This document shows, in pieces, positions 7,796-16,685 of a DNA stretch of 64,000 bases. Source of the stretch: Desulfosoma sp. (GTDB lineage Bacteria; Desulfobacterota; Syntrophobacteria; Syntrophobacterales; DSM-9756); the NCBI GenBank assembly GCA_037481875.1, contig JBBFKY010000001.1:496001-560000 (forward strand). The letters run 5' to 3'. The notes beneath the pieces were generated by a model that was not told the origin of the DNA, ran no database searches, and worked only from the letters and a program-made list of their open reading frames with translations. The translations under genes and the position numbers were made by a program. The stretch's first letter is position 1. Each line of letters starts with the position of its first letter.

Positions 7796-10036
7796 ATGGA
7801 TAAGAAGCTTGCCACGTATATTTGTACCGGTTGCGGCATCGGCGATGCCCTGGACATAGAGCAGCTGTCCAAGGTGGCTCAAAAGGAATGCAAAGCCGCC
7901 TTGGTGAAAACCCATGCTTGCCTGTGTAGCCAAGAAGGCGTCGACATGCTGAAGGCGGATATTCAAAATGAAGGCGTTAACTGCCTCATGATCGCCGCCT
8001 GTTCTCCGCGTGTCATGTACGATGTGTTTCGTTTTGAAGGATGCTTGGTGGATCGCGTGAATCTGAGGGAGCAGGTGGCGTGGAGCCAAAAGCCCGGCGA
8101 TGAAGACACGCAGATGATGGCCGAAGATTATCTGCGCATGTCCGCGGCCAAGATCGGCAAGATGGATCCTCCGGAGCCGTACAAGCCTGAAGAGGAAATC
8201 TCAAAGGATATTCTCATCGTGGGCGGCGGTGTGGCTGGCATGACGGCGGCCAAGGAAGTGTCAAAGGCCGGTTACAAAGCCGTGCTGGTGGAAAAAGAAA
8301 AGCAGCTTGGTGGTTTTCAGCGATCGGTGACCAAGATCGCCACCTTCCCCTACAAGGGGATCAAAGACAATGATGTGGAAAGCCTCATTCAGGAGGTAAC
8401 CAAAGACAGTAACATCACCGTTTACACGGGTGCCAAGATTCAAAAGACCGAAGGAGGCCCCGGTGTTTTCAAGGTGACCATCGCTCAAAACGGTGCCACT
8501 AAGGAGCACAAAGTGGGGGCCATCGTCATGGCCGCCGGGTGGAAGCCGTATGACGCCACGCAATTGGATCCCAAGCTGGGCTATGGGCAATCGCCCAACA
8601 TCATCACCAATGTTCAGTTTGAAGAAATGGTCCAGGCCGGCGGAGTAAAGCGGCCCAGTGACGGAGCCGGCGTGCAGAATGTGGCTTTTCTGCAGTGTGC
8701 CGGCCAGCGTGACCCAGAAAAGCTCCCCTACTGTTCTTCGGTGTGTTGCACCACAAGCCTTAAACAGGCTATTTACATCAAACAAACCAATCCCGACGCC
8801 AATGTGTACATCGTGTTCAAAGAAATGCGAACACCGGGTCAGGCCGAAGACCTTTATCGAAAGGCCCAGGAAGAAGGTGTCATTTTTATTCGAAGCCAGG
8901 ATCCTCAGGTGAAAGCTTCCGGCGCGGGAGTCTCGGTGGAAGCCTTGGACGACTTGTTGGGAGAAACGGTCCTGCTGGAGGATTTGGATCTGGTGGTGTT
9001 GGCCACAGGCATGGTGCCGGTGACGGCTTTCGGCGAAGACTACGCCCAGGTGCGGGCACGCATGCGAGGGGCGGAGACGGAACAGAAGAAGGAAGAGGAA
9101 GAGCTGGAAGTTCCTCAAGACGCCATTCTGGTCTCGGACATTCTCAATTTGGAATACCGTCAGGGACCGGAACTTCCCGGATTGCGTTACGGTTTTCCGG
9201 ACTCCCATTTTATCTGTTTCCCTTATGAGACGAGGCGAACCGGTATCTACGCGGCGGGCTGTGTGCGTCGCCCCATGGGTGTTGCAGCGGCTTTTGAAGA
9301 CGGCGCCGGCGCGGCCATGAAGGCCATTCAATGTGTGGAATTGGTCAGCCAAGGAAAGGCCGTGCATCCTCGAGCCGGGGATATGAGTTTCCCTGAATTT
9401 TTCATGCAGCGCTGCACGCAGTGTAAACGGTGTACGGAAGAGTGCCCGTTCGGCGCCATTAACGAAGATGAAAAGGGCAACCCGCTGCCGCAACCCACGC
9501 GCTGCCGACGATGCGGTGTCTGTATGGGAGCTTGCCCGGAGCGAATCATTTCGTTCAAGAACTACTCTGTGGGCATGATCGGCGACATGATCAAATCCAT
9601 CGAAGTCCCCGAGGAAGACGAAGAAAAGCCACGCATCATCGTGCTCGCTTGCGAAAACGATGCCTATCCGGCGCTGGATATGGTAGGGCTTCGTCGGATG
9701 AACTACAACGCGTGGGTGCGGGTGATTCCCATGCGCTGTCTGGGTTCCATGAACCTTATCTTCATCGCCGATGCCCTGTCTAAAGGCATTGACGGGGTTC
9801 TGCTGTTGGGCTGCAAATACGGGGACGACTACCAATGCCACTTTGTGAAGGGTTCCGAATTGGCCAACATCCGTTTGAGCAAGGTCAAGGAGACGTTGGA
9901 TCGTCTTGTTCTTGAATCCGATCGCGTGCGATTCGAAACGGTGGCCATTTCCGATTACGACAAGCTGCCCAAGATTTTAGACGATTTTGCGGAAACTCTC
10001 GAAGGCGTGGGGCCGAACCCCTACAAGGGATTCTAA
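7796..10036 (+). CDS. qmoB: QmoB, HdrA/MvhD-like subunit of quinone-interacting oxidoreductase
   Basis: A 746-residue cytoplasmic FAD and Fe-S protein, the second Qmo subunit. The N-terminus has a CTGCGIGD motif and the HdrA-type block CSPRVMYDVFRFEGC. The FAD-binding motif VGGGVAGMTAA is around residue 142. Two ferredoxin-type clusters follow near residues 540-580 (CTQCKRCTEECP and CRRCGVCMGACP). The C-terminal ~140 residues (VLACENDAYPALDM, LLGCKYGDDYQCHFVKGS) form an MvhD-like domain. AGGAGG lies 8 nt before ATG. Known Qmo biology assigns it to electron transfer between QmoC and APS reductase, possibly by flavin bifurcation or confurcation. Confidence 0.95.
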   Translation: MDKKLATYICTGCGIGDALDIEQLSKVAQKECKAALVKTHACLCSQEGVDMLKADIQNEGVNCLMIAACSPRVMYDVFRFEGCLVDRVNLREQVAWSQKPGDEDTQMMAEDYLRMSAAKIGKMDPPEPYKPEEEISKDILIVGGGVAGMTAAKEVSKAGYKAVLVEKEKQLGGFQRSVTKIATFPYKGIKDNDVESLIQEVTKDSNITVYTGAKIQKTEGGPGVFKVTIAQNGATKEHKVGAIVMAAGWKPYDATQLDPKLGYGQSPNIITNVQFEEMVQAGGVKRPSDGAGVQNVAFLQCAGQRDPEKLPYCSSVCCTTSLKQAIYIKQTNPDANVYIVFKEMRTPGQAEDLYRKAQEEGVIFIRSQDPQVKASGAGVSVEALDDLLGETVLLEDLDLVVLATGMVPVTAFGEDYAQVRARMRGAETEQKKEEEELEVPQDAILVSDILNLEYRQGPELPGLRYGFPDSHFICFPYETRRTGIYAAGCVRRPMGVAAAFEDGAGAAMKAIQCVELVSQGKAVHPRAGDMSFPEFFMQRCTQCKRCTEECPFGAINEDEKGNPLPQPTRCRRCGVCMGACPERIISFKNYSVGMIGDMIKSIEVPEEDEEKPRIIVLACENDAYPALDMVGLRRMNYNAWVRVIPMRCLGSMNLIFIADALSKGIDGVLLLGCKYGDDYQCHFVKGSELANIRLSKVKETLDRLVLESDRVRFETVAISDYDKLPKILDDFAETLEGVGPNPYKGF

Positions 10037-10077
10037 AGGGAACGCCGTAAGGACAAGGAAAGCGAGGAGGCTTGAGG

Positions 10078-11295
10078 ATGAGTATCAAGGTGGATCCGAA
10101 TTTGATGAAGGATCTGAAGCACTTCGGGTTGAAAGACGCCAGCAAGTGCTTCCATTGCGGGAACTGCACCGCCGTGTGCCCGCTTTCGGAAACGGGGACG
10201 CCCTTCCCGCGTAAATTGGTCAAGTACGCCCAGATGGGGTTAAAGGACAAGATTTTGACATCCTCGGAGCCGTGGCTGTGCTATTACTGCGGTAACTGCT
10301 CCGACAATTGCCCTCGAGGTGCCGATCCCGGCGAGACCATGATGGCCTTGCGTCGATACCTCACCAGCCAGTACGACTGGACGGGTTTTTCCAGAAAGTT
10401 TTACACGTCCGAAAAGTTCGAAATCATGGCCGTGATTGTCACGGGCTTGATCGTCGGGGTGCTGATGCTGCTCATTCACGGTGAATTCGACTGGCAGCAT
10501 GCCTCATTGGAGAAGGCATGGCCGGCTCACGGGATGGAAATCGCCGACCTTATCATGGCGTCCATCCTATCATTTTTCCTTCTCACCAACGTCTATCGGT
10601 TCATGAAATTCACCATGGGGGATCTCCTCACCAAAATCCCTTTGCGCATTTATGCCAGTCAAGCCAAGGAGCTGGTGCTTCATTTTCTCACCCAAAAGCG
10701 ATGGGCCAAATGCGAAGACAGGACCCAGTGGGTGATTCACTTGCTCATGATGACCGGTTACACAACGGCATTCATTTTGGTCGCCGTGCTTTTGGCCGGA
10801 GGACTTGCTGTTTTGGGACTCACCTGGGAACCGCTGCGTTTTCAGCGACCCTACGATCCGGTTTTGGGAAGGGATATTGAGTATTCCCTGTTCCATCCCA
10901 TTCGTCTTTTGGGCTACTATGCCACCATCGCCATCCTCATCGGAGCCACCTACGCCCTTATCGGCCGTTTTCGAAAGAGCAAAGCCCCTTACAAGAATTC
11001 CCACGGTACGGACTGGATGTTCCTGGTTCTCCTGGAGCTGACGGTCATTACGGGGATTTCAGTGCATATTTTGCGGCTACTGGACATTCCATTCGCTACG
11101 TACGCCATGTACATTCTTCACCTGATGATCGCCGTTCCCATGCTGGTCCTGGAGGTGCCCTTCTCCAAGTGGTCCCATTTGGCTTATCGACCTATGGCGG
11201 CCTACTTGAAAGGGGTAAGAGAGAGATATTTTGAGGAATTAAAGAGCCGGGAAGGGGAAGCGCCAGCCAAGGAACCTGCCGCGGCAGAAGCCTAG
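10078..11295 (+). CDS. qmoC: QmoC, membrane subunit with HdrC and cytochrome b domains
   Basis: A 405-residue fusion of an HdrC-like iron-sulfur domain and an HdrE/NarI-like membrane domain. It anchors the Qmo complex and takes electrons from menaquinol. The start is ATG 10078, 7 nt after GAGGAGG; a TTG 6 nt upstream is less likely. Cys24/27/30/34 (CFHCGNCTAVCP) and a second CYYCGNCSDNCP ligate two 4Fe-4S clusters. From about residue 115 there are five or six hydrophobic segments with several His residues for heme b. The tail is charged. It ends the operon; a palindromic repeat follows 50 nt downstream and may terminate transcription. Confidence 0.95.
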   Translation: MSIKVDPNLMKDLKHFGLKDASKCFHCGNCTAVCPLSETGTPFPRKLVKYAQMGLKDKILTSSEPWLCYYCGNCSDNCPRGADPGETMMALRRYLTSQYDWTGFSRKFYTSEKFEIMAVIVTGLIVGVLMLLIHGEFDWQHASLEKAWPAHGMEIADLIMASILSFFLLTNVYRFMKFTMGDLLTKIPLRIYASQAKELVLHFLTQKRWAKCEDRTQWVIHLLMMTGYTTAFILVAVLLAGGLAVLGLTWEPLRFQRPYDPVLGRDIEYSLFHPIRLLGYYATIAILIGATYALIGRFRKSKAPYKNSHGTDWMFLVLLELTVITGISVHILRLLDIPFATYAMYILHLMIAVPMLVLEVPFSKWSHLAYRPMAAYLKGVRERYFEELKSREGEAPAKEPAAAEA

Positions 11296-11342
11296 AAGGA
11301 GGCGGGGCGGACGGCTCTCAGAGGCAGCCCCTCTAGAAATCT

Positions 11343-11371
11343 GTAAGGGCGGACCTATGGGTCCGCCCTAC
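11343..11371. repeat. Palindromic GGCGGACC repeat after qmoC
   Basis: AGGGCGGACC (11346-11355), loop TATG, GGTCCGCCCT (11360-11369). This 10-bp hairpin belongs to the GTAGGGGCGGAC...GTCCGCCC family seen again at 4093-4117, 50110-50220 and 58530-58800. It may double as the qmo terminator. Confidence 0.6.
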
Positions 11372-11522
11372 ACCTTCTTGAGCACGGGTTTTTATACTTG
11401 CCGCGCCAAACCTCGCCTATATCCTTCAAAGAGACCTATCTTTTCCCGTGGGGCGGGTCTTCGGGTTGCTTCTCATGCGAGCGGAACAGCCCCGCCTTTC
11501 GGGGTCCCACGCAGCTGGTCTA

Positions 11523-12953
11523 TTACGAAAAGCTCTGAAAAAAAGCACGATTGGGTGCAAACATTTTTCCAGGGTTCATAATATCGTGAGGGTCCAAGGC
11601 GTGCTTGATGCGTATCATGGCTTCAAAGGCTCCAGGGTGAACCTCCCATTGAAAAAAGCAGCTCTTGGTAAGGCCGATGCCATGTTCTCCTGAAAGCGTT
11701 CCTCCGAGACGAAGGACTTCCTGGAAAAGTTCTTCCACAGCCTTTTCGGCGCGGGCCATTTCCTGCGGGTTGGAGCGATCCACCATGATGTTGGTATGAA
11801 TATTCCCGTCCCCGGCATGTCCAAAGCTCACGATAACCAAATCATATTTTCGAGCCAGGGTCTGGTTGAATTTGATGAGATCGGCGATACGGGAACGTGG
11901 AACGGTGACGTCTTCGTTGATCTTTCCGGAGCGAATACGACCCAAGGCCGGGGATATGGCACGTCGAGTGGCCCAGAGTTTATCTCTTTCCTGTGGACTT
12001 TTGGCCACCGAGACCCGGAAGGCTTCGTGTTGGCGAAAAATGTCTTCCATGGTAGCCATGTGACGGGGAAGGACTTCAGGGGGGCCGTCCACTTCGGCTA
12101 TTAGCATGCCTTCAGCCTGTTCGGGAATTTCTAACGATGAGTATTTCGAGACGGCGCGAAGAGTGGCTGCATCGAGCAACTCGAGACAGGTCGGAATGAT
12201 GCGCGCTTGAAGAACAGCGACGACGGCATGGGCTGCGTCTTCAATTCTGGCAAAAACGGCTGAAACCGTCATGACGGCTTCCGGTGCCGGAATGAGACGG
12301 AGAACAATCTTGGTGATAATACCCAAGGTCCCTTCGGAACCGATGAGAAGACGAGTAAGATCATAGCCGACGACACCTTTCATGGTCCGTGTTCCCGTGG
12401 TGATCAATTCTCCTGTGGGCAACACGGCTTCCAGCCCCAGCACATAATCCCTTGTGACACCGTACTTGACGGCTCGAGGTCCACCGGCGCATGTGGCCAC
12501 GTTGCCGCCGATCGTTGAAAATTCTAAACTTGCCGGATCCGGGGGGTAAAAAAGCCCATATTGGGCCACCGTTTTTTGAAAAACCCCTGTGACCACAGCC
12601 GGTTCCACCACGGCGACCATGTCTTCGGGATGAATTTCCAGAATCCGGTTCAGCCGGGCCAGGGAAAGGACCACACCACCTCGATCGGGCACCGCACCTC
12701 CCACCATGCCGCTTCCGGCACCACGCGGGTAAATGGGAAAACGCCATCGATTGGCTAAGCGGACCACTTCTGAGATTTGGCAAGCGTTCGCAGGAAAAAC
12801 GACGGCTTGGGGAAGGGCGGTGAGCTTGCTGGCGTCGTAGCCGTAGCTAACGCGATCTTCCAAAGCCGTCAGAACATGATCCTCTCCTACGATTTCTCGA
12901 AGACTTTGCAGAGCTTCCTGAGGTAAGGAAGAAGATTGACATCTGGTTTTCAC
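11523..12953 (-). CDS. glcD: GlcD-like FAD-binding oxidase (glycolate/D-lactate dehydrogenase family)
   Basis: A 476-residue FAD-linked 2-hydroxyacid dehydrogenase. The N-terminal PCMH-type FAD domain has YPRGAGSGMVGGAVP and TIGGNVATCAGG, where the FAD pyrophosphate binds. The C-terminal domain has GHAGDGNIHTNI and GEHGIGLTKS, the catalytic His signatures of GlcD/DLD proteins. Length is normal for the family. It oxidises glycolate, D-lactate or a related 2-hydroxyacid and would pass electrons to a partner such as an Fe-S protein or quinone. No glcF/glcE-like partner lies beside it. It converges on qmoC. The exact substrate cannot be read from sequence. Confidence 0.85.
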   Translation of the reverse strand: MKTRCQSSSLPQEALQSLREIVGEDHVLTALEDRVSYGYDASKLTALPQAVVFPANACQISEVVRLANRWRFPIYPRGAGSGMVGGAVPDRGGVVLSLARLNRILEIHPEDMVAVVEPAVVTGVFQKTVAQYGLFYPPDPASLEFSTIGGNVATCAGGPRAVKYGVTRDYVLGLEAVLPTGELITTGTRTMKGVVGYDLTRLLIGSEGTLGIITKIVLRLIPAPEAVMTVSAVFARIEDAAHAVVAVLQARIIPTCLELLDAATLRAVSKYSSLEIPEQAEGMLIAEVDGPPEVLPRHMATMEDIFRQHEAFRVSVAKSPQERDKLWATRRAISPALGRIRSGKINEDVTVPRSRIADLIKFNQTLARKYDLVIVSFGHAGDGNIHTNIMVDRSNPQEMARAEKAVEELFQEVLRLGGTLSGEHGIGLTKSCFFQWEVHPGAFEAMIRIKHALDPHDIMNPGKMFAPNRAFFQSFS

Positions 12954-13095
12954 TGGGGCCGCCTTTCCGCTCTATGGTCTCCACATGTTAACGTTGGTTT
13001 CATAGCACAATAATATAAACGGCCGAAGGGAGTCCATGGGACATTGCGGCAAAGTGGTGGGAATAAGGCTATGAAGGGAAGGGAAAAGATAAGAC
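12954..13095. other. Divergent intergenic region
   Basis: 142 nt between the diverging GlcD-like and CrtC/AttH-like genes. It is AT-rich around 13003-13020 (CACAATAATATAAAC), where promoters may lie; nothing else is seen. Confidence 0.4.
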
Positions 13096-14460
13096 ATGGG
13101 CTATAGGAGCTCATTCAAGAGTGTCAAATTGGGCTGGTTTCGGCACCTTAAGGACTTGAAATTCGAGTACGCAAGATCCGGAATCTCAAGTTCTCGGACA
13201 GGCTCCATAGGAGCTTGTACGACGTTGAGAGAAGGCCATGGTTCTCTTGGCAGCGCGGGCCACCGGCCCGCTCAAGATGCGGACTGGACGCCTGCGCTTC
13301 CCAGAAAAAAACCGTTCTCGAAAAAGCTTTTAGGAAGACGACTCAGGATAGCGCTTTTGTGCTTAATGCTGTGCGGTTGGGAGTGGGCGTGGGCTCAAGA
13401 CACAACGCCGGCCTTTCTCAAGGTGAGCGGACCTTGCGGTCTGCGTTTTCCTGAAGATCATGGCGCCCATGAAGGGTATCGCACCGAGTGGTGGTACTAT
13501 ACCGGTAATGTGCGAACGGAGGCGGGTCGATTGTTTGGGTTTCAATTGACTTTTTTCCGATACCAAATGGTTCCCACAGCAGCCAACGAAAAGCGGCCCG
13601 ATACGGTGTCTCCATGGCGCACAAACCAGATGTACTTTGCTCACGCCGCTCTGAGTGACGTGGAAAAAGGGCGCTTTCTTTACGAAGAGAAAGCTCTGCG
13701 TGGAGCGGCGGGTCTCGCTGGTGCGGAAATGACCGAAGAAGGCATTCGGGTTTGGGTGCATCCTTGGACGGCGCGCCTCGGGCCGAACCATCATGAGCTT
13801 CTGGCGGAGGCGAGCCGTTTTTCGTTACATCTTCGTCTTGAGCCCCAAAAGCCGCTTGTGCTGCATGGCATCGAAGGCTACAGCGTCAAGGGATCCAGCC
13901 CGGATCGTGCCAGTTGTTACTATTCGTGGACACGACTCCAAGTGCAAGGAACAGTGCGCACAGAAAATGAAGTTCTCCCTGTGACGGGTTATGCCTGGAT
14001 GGATCATGAATACAGTTCCGAACCCTTGGAGCCGGGTCTTCAGGGCTGGGACTGGTTCAGCCTGCAGCTTGACGACGGCACAGAATTCATGCTTTTCGGG
14101 CTGCGCCAAAAGGATGGAAGCTGGCATGGCGCATCCAGCGGCACCTTTGTGGAGGCTTCGGGAGCGGCACGCCATGTGGGTCGAGACGAGGTTGTCGTGG
14201 AAGTTCTTTCGACATGGAAAAGTCCTCGATCCAAAGCCGTCTACCCTTCAGCATGGCGACTTCAGGTGCCTAGTCTTGCATTGGATCTTCGCATTCGTCC
14301 CAACTTGGCCGATCAGGAGTTGGAAACCCCGGCCAGCACAGGTGTCACCTATTGGGAGGGTTCCATATCCTTTGAGGGCACTCGACAGGGAAAATCCGTG
14401 CGAGGCTTAGGCTACGTGGAACTCACGGGCTACGCCCGCCCCTTTGACGCTCCTTTGTAA
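13096..14460 (+). CDS. Secreted lipocalin-like (CrtC/AttH domain) protein with uncertain start
   Basis: The open frame has 454 codons, but only the part from about codon 76 looks like the real protein: a signal peptide (KKLLGRRLRIALL...WAWAQ), then a mature domain with YRTEWWYYTGNV, the hallmark of CrtC/AttH lipocalin-like proteins, and YAWMDHEYSSE. A likely true start is TTG 13357 (AGGA 8 nt upstream) or an unseen upstream codon. The 13133-13320 stretch resembles the dispersed intergenic repeat family (GGCCCGCTCA...CTTCCCAGAAAA), which suggests an insertion that blurred the 5' end. Family members are periplasmic or surface lipid/terpenoid-binding proteins, some being hydratases. Here it is without its usual ABC-transporter partner. 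Function unproven. Confidence 0.6.
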   Translation: MGYRSSFKSVKLGWFRHLKDLKFEYARSGISSSRTGSIGACTTLREGHGSLGSAGHRPAQDADWTPALPRKKPFSKKLLGRRLRIALLCLMLCGWEWAWAQDTTPAFLKVSGPCGLRFPEDHGAHEGYRTEWWYYTGNVRTEAGRLFGFQLTFFRYQMVPTAANEKRPDTVSPWRTNQMYFAHAALSDVEKGRFLYEEKALRGAAGLAGAEMTEEGIRVWVHPWTARLGPNHHELLAEASRFSLHLRLEPQKPLVLHGIEGYSVKGSSPDRASCYYSWTRLQVQGTVRTENEVLPVTGYAWMDHEYSSEPLEPGLQGWDWFSLQLDDGTEFMLFGLRQKDGSWHGASSGTFVEASGAARHVGRDEVVVEVLSTWKSPRSKAVYPSAWRLQVPSLALDLRIRPNLADQELETPASTGVTYWEGSISFEGTRQGKSVRGLGYVELTGYARPFDAPL

Positions 14461-14464
14461 AAAC

Positions 14465-14845
14465 TTAACGGACACTCATGCATCTCTTTTTGGTTCCCCT
14501 ACCATATGTTGGCGCAATTCCGCGGACATCCGCCGGCCCCGTTCCAGAAAGGCACTGAACCATGAGCCGATAAGGTTCTTGGGATGCGAGAGCCACAAGC
14601 TCCACGCACATTTTGATAAACTCCGCGCCAGTGCTCGGGACCTTTACCCCGCCAATGGAAATAAGCCTCTGACACACATCGATTATGGCTTCTATGGCGA
14701 CCTGCAAGCTTTTTTCAACCGCCGGCCGAATACACCAATCGTTCTGCGAATTGGCGATTGTCAAGGGCTCAAGCGTTCGAAGTGCCTTCACAACTCGTTC
14801 GATCAGGAGCAGTTTGAGGTGAATGGCCCCTTTCGTGATCGGCAT
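14465..14845 (-). pseudogene. HepT-like (DUF86) antitoxin/toxin-family gene, C-terminus lost
   Basis: From ATG 14845 (GGAAGG 8 nt upstream) the product reads as a HepT/DUF86 protein: LLLIERVVKALRTLEPL, then PAVEKSLQVAIEAIIDVCQRLIS, typical of helices 1-3 of that family. It continues to ALASQEPYRLM. Where the conserved R-x4-6-H-x-Y motif should follow, the sequence changes to an unrelated tail (VQCLSGTGPADVRG...). The nucleotidyltransferase (MntA) partner is not seen on either side. It is therefore probably a truncated remnant of a HepT-MntA module. The start and family call are inferred from pattern recall. Confidence 0.5.
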
Positions 14846-15485
14846 GGGCTTGGCCTTCCCGGCTTCGATTTTCACAGCTTTTCATCAATTTACTCGAAAT
14901 TGAATGCTTGTGACGATCTTCCTGCCGGCGCGTGCCATTCGCCCACACAGATTCCGAGCTATAGGCACGGTTCTTCTAAAAGCTACTTTCAGGCCCACAG
15001 GGGCGGAATAAGTCTCGTCCCTTTGCGTTCACACGATCCATAGCCGAAATGGCCGTTGTGGGTTTTCAAATAGATTCTTAGGCCATGACCGAAAGGTTTA
15101 TTTAGCGCCAGGAAAAAGCAGCCGTTCGATGATAGAAAGACGGCAATGTGCCGCTTCACCCCTTGAAGCGTGTATATTAAAATTTTTCCTCAAAAAGCGA
15201 GTGTGCCGGCCGCACAGATGGCGAGCCGGAGGCACGCGTTTCCAGGAAAGAATCCTTCTTTTCATAAGCTTGTTGCCCTGTAGGACCCTTTCCTTATCCT
15301 TGTCCGGACTCTTGACTTTCACCTTTTTTTCACCTTACCATAACAAAGCCGGAATGCCGTAGGCGTTTGGGTGAGAGAGCCTCCGGCGAAACCCTCAATG
15401 TGTCGGTCGGTTCTGAGTCATTTTAGTCATCTCCGGCGAACCCTTGAGGTAAGGGCGCCGTAAGGAGGCGCCGGGAGCATGGATT
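14846..15485. other. Intergenic gap before imuB
   Basis: No convincing gene. Positions 15205-15250 resemble part of the dispersed GC-rich repeat (GCCGGCCGCACAGATGG ... CACGCGTTTCCAGGAAAG). A -35-like TTGACT lies at 15312-15317 with a poor -10. This gap is where imuA would be expected if the cassette were complete. Confidence 0.4.
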
Positions 15486-16682
15486 ATGGAAAGGGCGGTG
15501 CTGCATCTTCATGTTCCCGACTTTTGTGCGGTGTTGGAAGAACTGCGGGATCCGTCTCGAAGACGCCGCCCCTTGGTGGTGGCCGATGCCGGCGGACGGG
15601 CTGTGGTGTTGGCGGCGAACGCTTTGGCACGTGGAGAAGGAATTCAAGAAGGCATGCCAAGAGCAGTGGCTGTACGGCGTTGCCGCGCTTTACAGGTGGT
15701 ACCCCCGGATCGATCTTTTTATCGGCAGGTGCATGAAATCGTCGTTCGGGACCTCATGGTCTTTTCTCCAGTGGTGGAAGCAGGCGCCTTGGGACGCTAC
15801 TTCGTGGATCTTTCAGGAACCCGACGTTTGTGGGGACCTGCGACAGACACGGCCTGCCGGGTGGAAGAAGAGATGTTACGGCGCCGTTGCCTGCCGACCC
15901 GTGCGGGTCTCGCAGCAAACAAGCTCGTCAGCCAGGTGGCTGCCGAATGCGTGAATGTGGGGGATGTGAGCCAAGTGTTTCCGGGAGGAGAAAAGACCTT
16001 TTTGCAGGGCCTTCCTGTAGAAGCCTTGCCGGGCCTTGGGTTCAAAACGGCGAATCAGCTCATGGATTTAAACATTCGTCGAGTGGGCCAGTTGGCGGCC
16101 CTGAGTCCCGAGATGCTTTTGCCCGTTTTCGGCAATCATGCTTCGCGGTTGGTGAAGCTGGCTCGCGGTGAAGATTCTCTACCGGTGGTTCCGTCGGAAA
16201 AGGACACCGCCTTGAAACTGGTGCACGAACTGGAACGGGATGAAATCGACTGGAATAAAATCGATGCCGTGCTTTTAAGGCTTGTGGAAGAGGGTGGCTG
16301 GATGCTTAGACGTCGCAACCGAATTCCTGGTCGTCTTCTTTTGGAAGTGCGTTATGCCGACGGCGTGGAAGCTCAGGGTTCTCAGGACATAAGGCTTTGT
16401 GGACAGGTGCTGGATCGAGTCCTTTTTCAGACGGTTCGCGTGCTCGCTCGATCGGTCTGTCAAAGACGTGTGGCTTTGCGGCGCCTTGCTGTCACGTGGA
16501 CTCGGTTCTCTCTGCCTGTACGGCAGTTGGTTTTGTTTCCCGAAACAGGACTCTTGCAGGATCGAGAACAACGGATTCAGACGGCTCTGGATACCGTGCG
16601 AAGCCGCTACGGACATCATGCTCTTGTCTGGGCCGTGGCATGCGACGGGCATTCAAGATCCGTGGGGCGATCGTCGGGATGA
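15486..16682 (+). CDS. imuB: ImuB-like Y-family DNA polymerase homologue
   Basis: A 398-residue Y-family protein. It keeps the fold markers (VVADAGGRAVVLAAN, LAANKLVSQVAAE, the helix-hairpin-helix region LPGLGFKTANQLMDLNIRRVGQLAAL and a little-finger domain). It lacks the catalytic acids: the DxD of active polymerases is LHLHVPDF here, and the SxDE motif reads VDLSGTRR. Loss of these residues defines ImuB, a non-catalytic adaptor that tethers DnaE2 to the beta clamp during translesion synthesis. The ATG has GGGAG 8 nt upstream. dnaE2 starts 3 nt after its stop, so the two are co-translated. SOS induction is likely from family knowledge, but no LexA box was identified. Confidence 0.75.
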   Translation: MERAVLHLHVPDFCAVLEELRDPSRRRRPLVVADAGGRAVVLAANALARGEGIQEGMPRAVAVRRCRALQVVPPDRSFYRQVHEIVVRDLMVFSPVVEAGALGRYFVDLSGTRRLWGPATDTACRVEEEMLRRRCLPTRAGLAANKLVSQVAAECVNVGDVSQVFPGGEKTFLQGLPVEALPGLGFKTANQLMDLNIRRVGQLAALSPEMLLPVFGNHASRLVKLARGEDSLPVVPSEKDTALKLVHELERDEIDWNKIDAVLLRLVEEGGWMLRRRNRIPGRLLLEVRYADGVEAQGSQDIRLCGQVLDRVLFQTVRVLARSVCQRRVALRRLAVTWTRFSLPVRQLVLFPETGLLQDREQRIQTALDTVRSRYGHHALVWAVACDGHSRSVGRSSG

Positions 16683-16685
16683 CAT

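Noticed and set aside
8261-9841. 526-codon open frame on the minus strand opposite qmoB
   Set aside because: It is a long shadow of qmoB; the plus-strand frame carries all the HdrA/ferredoxin motifs.
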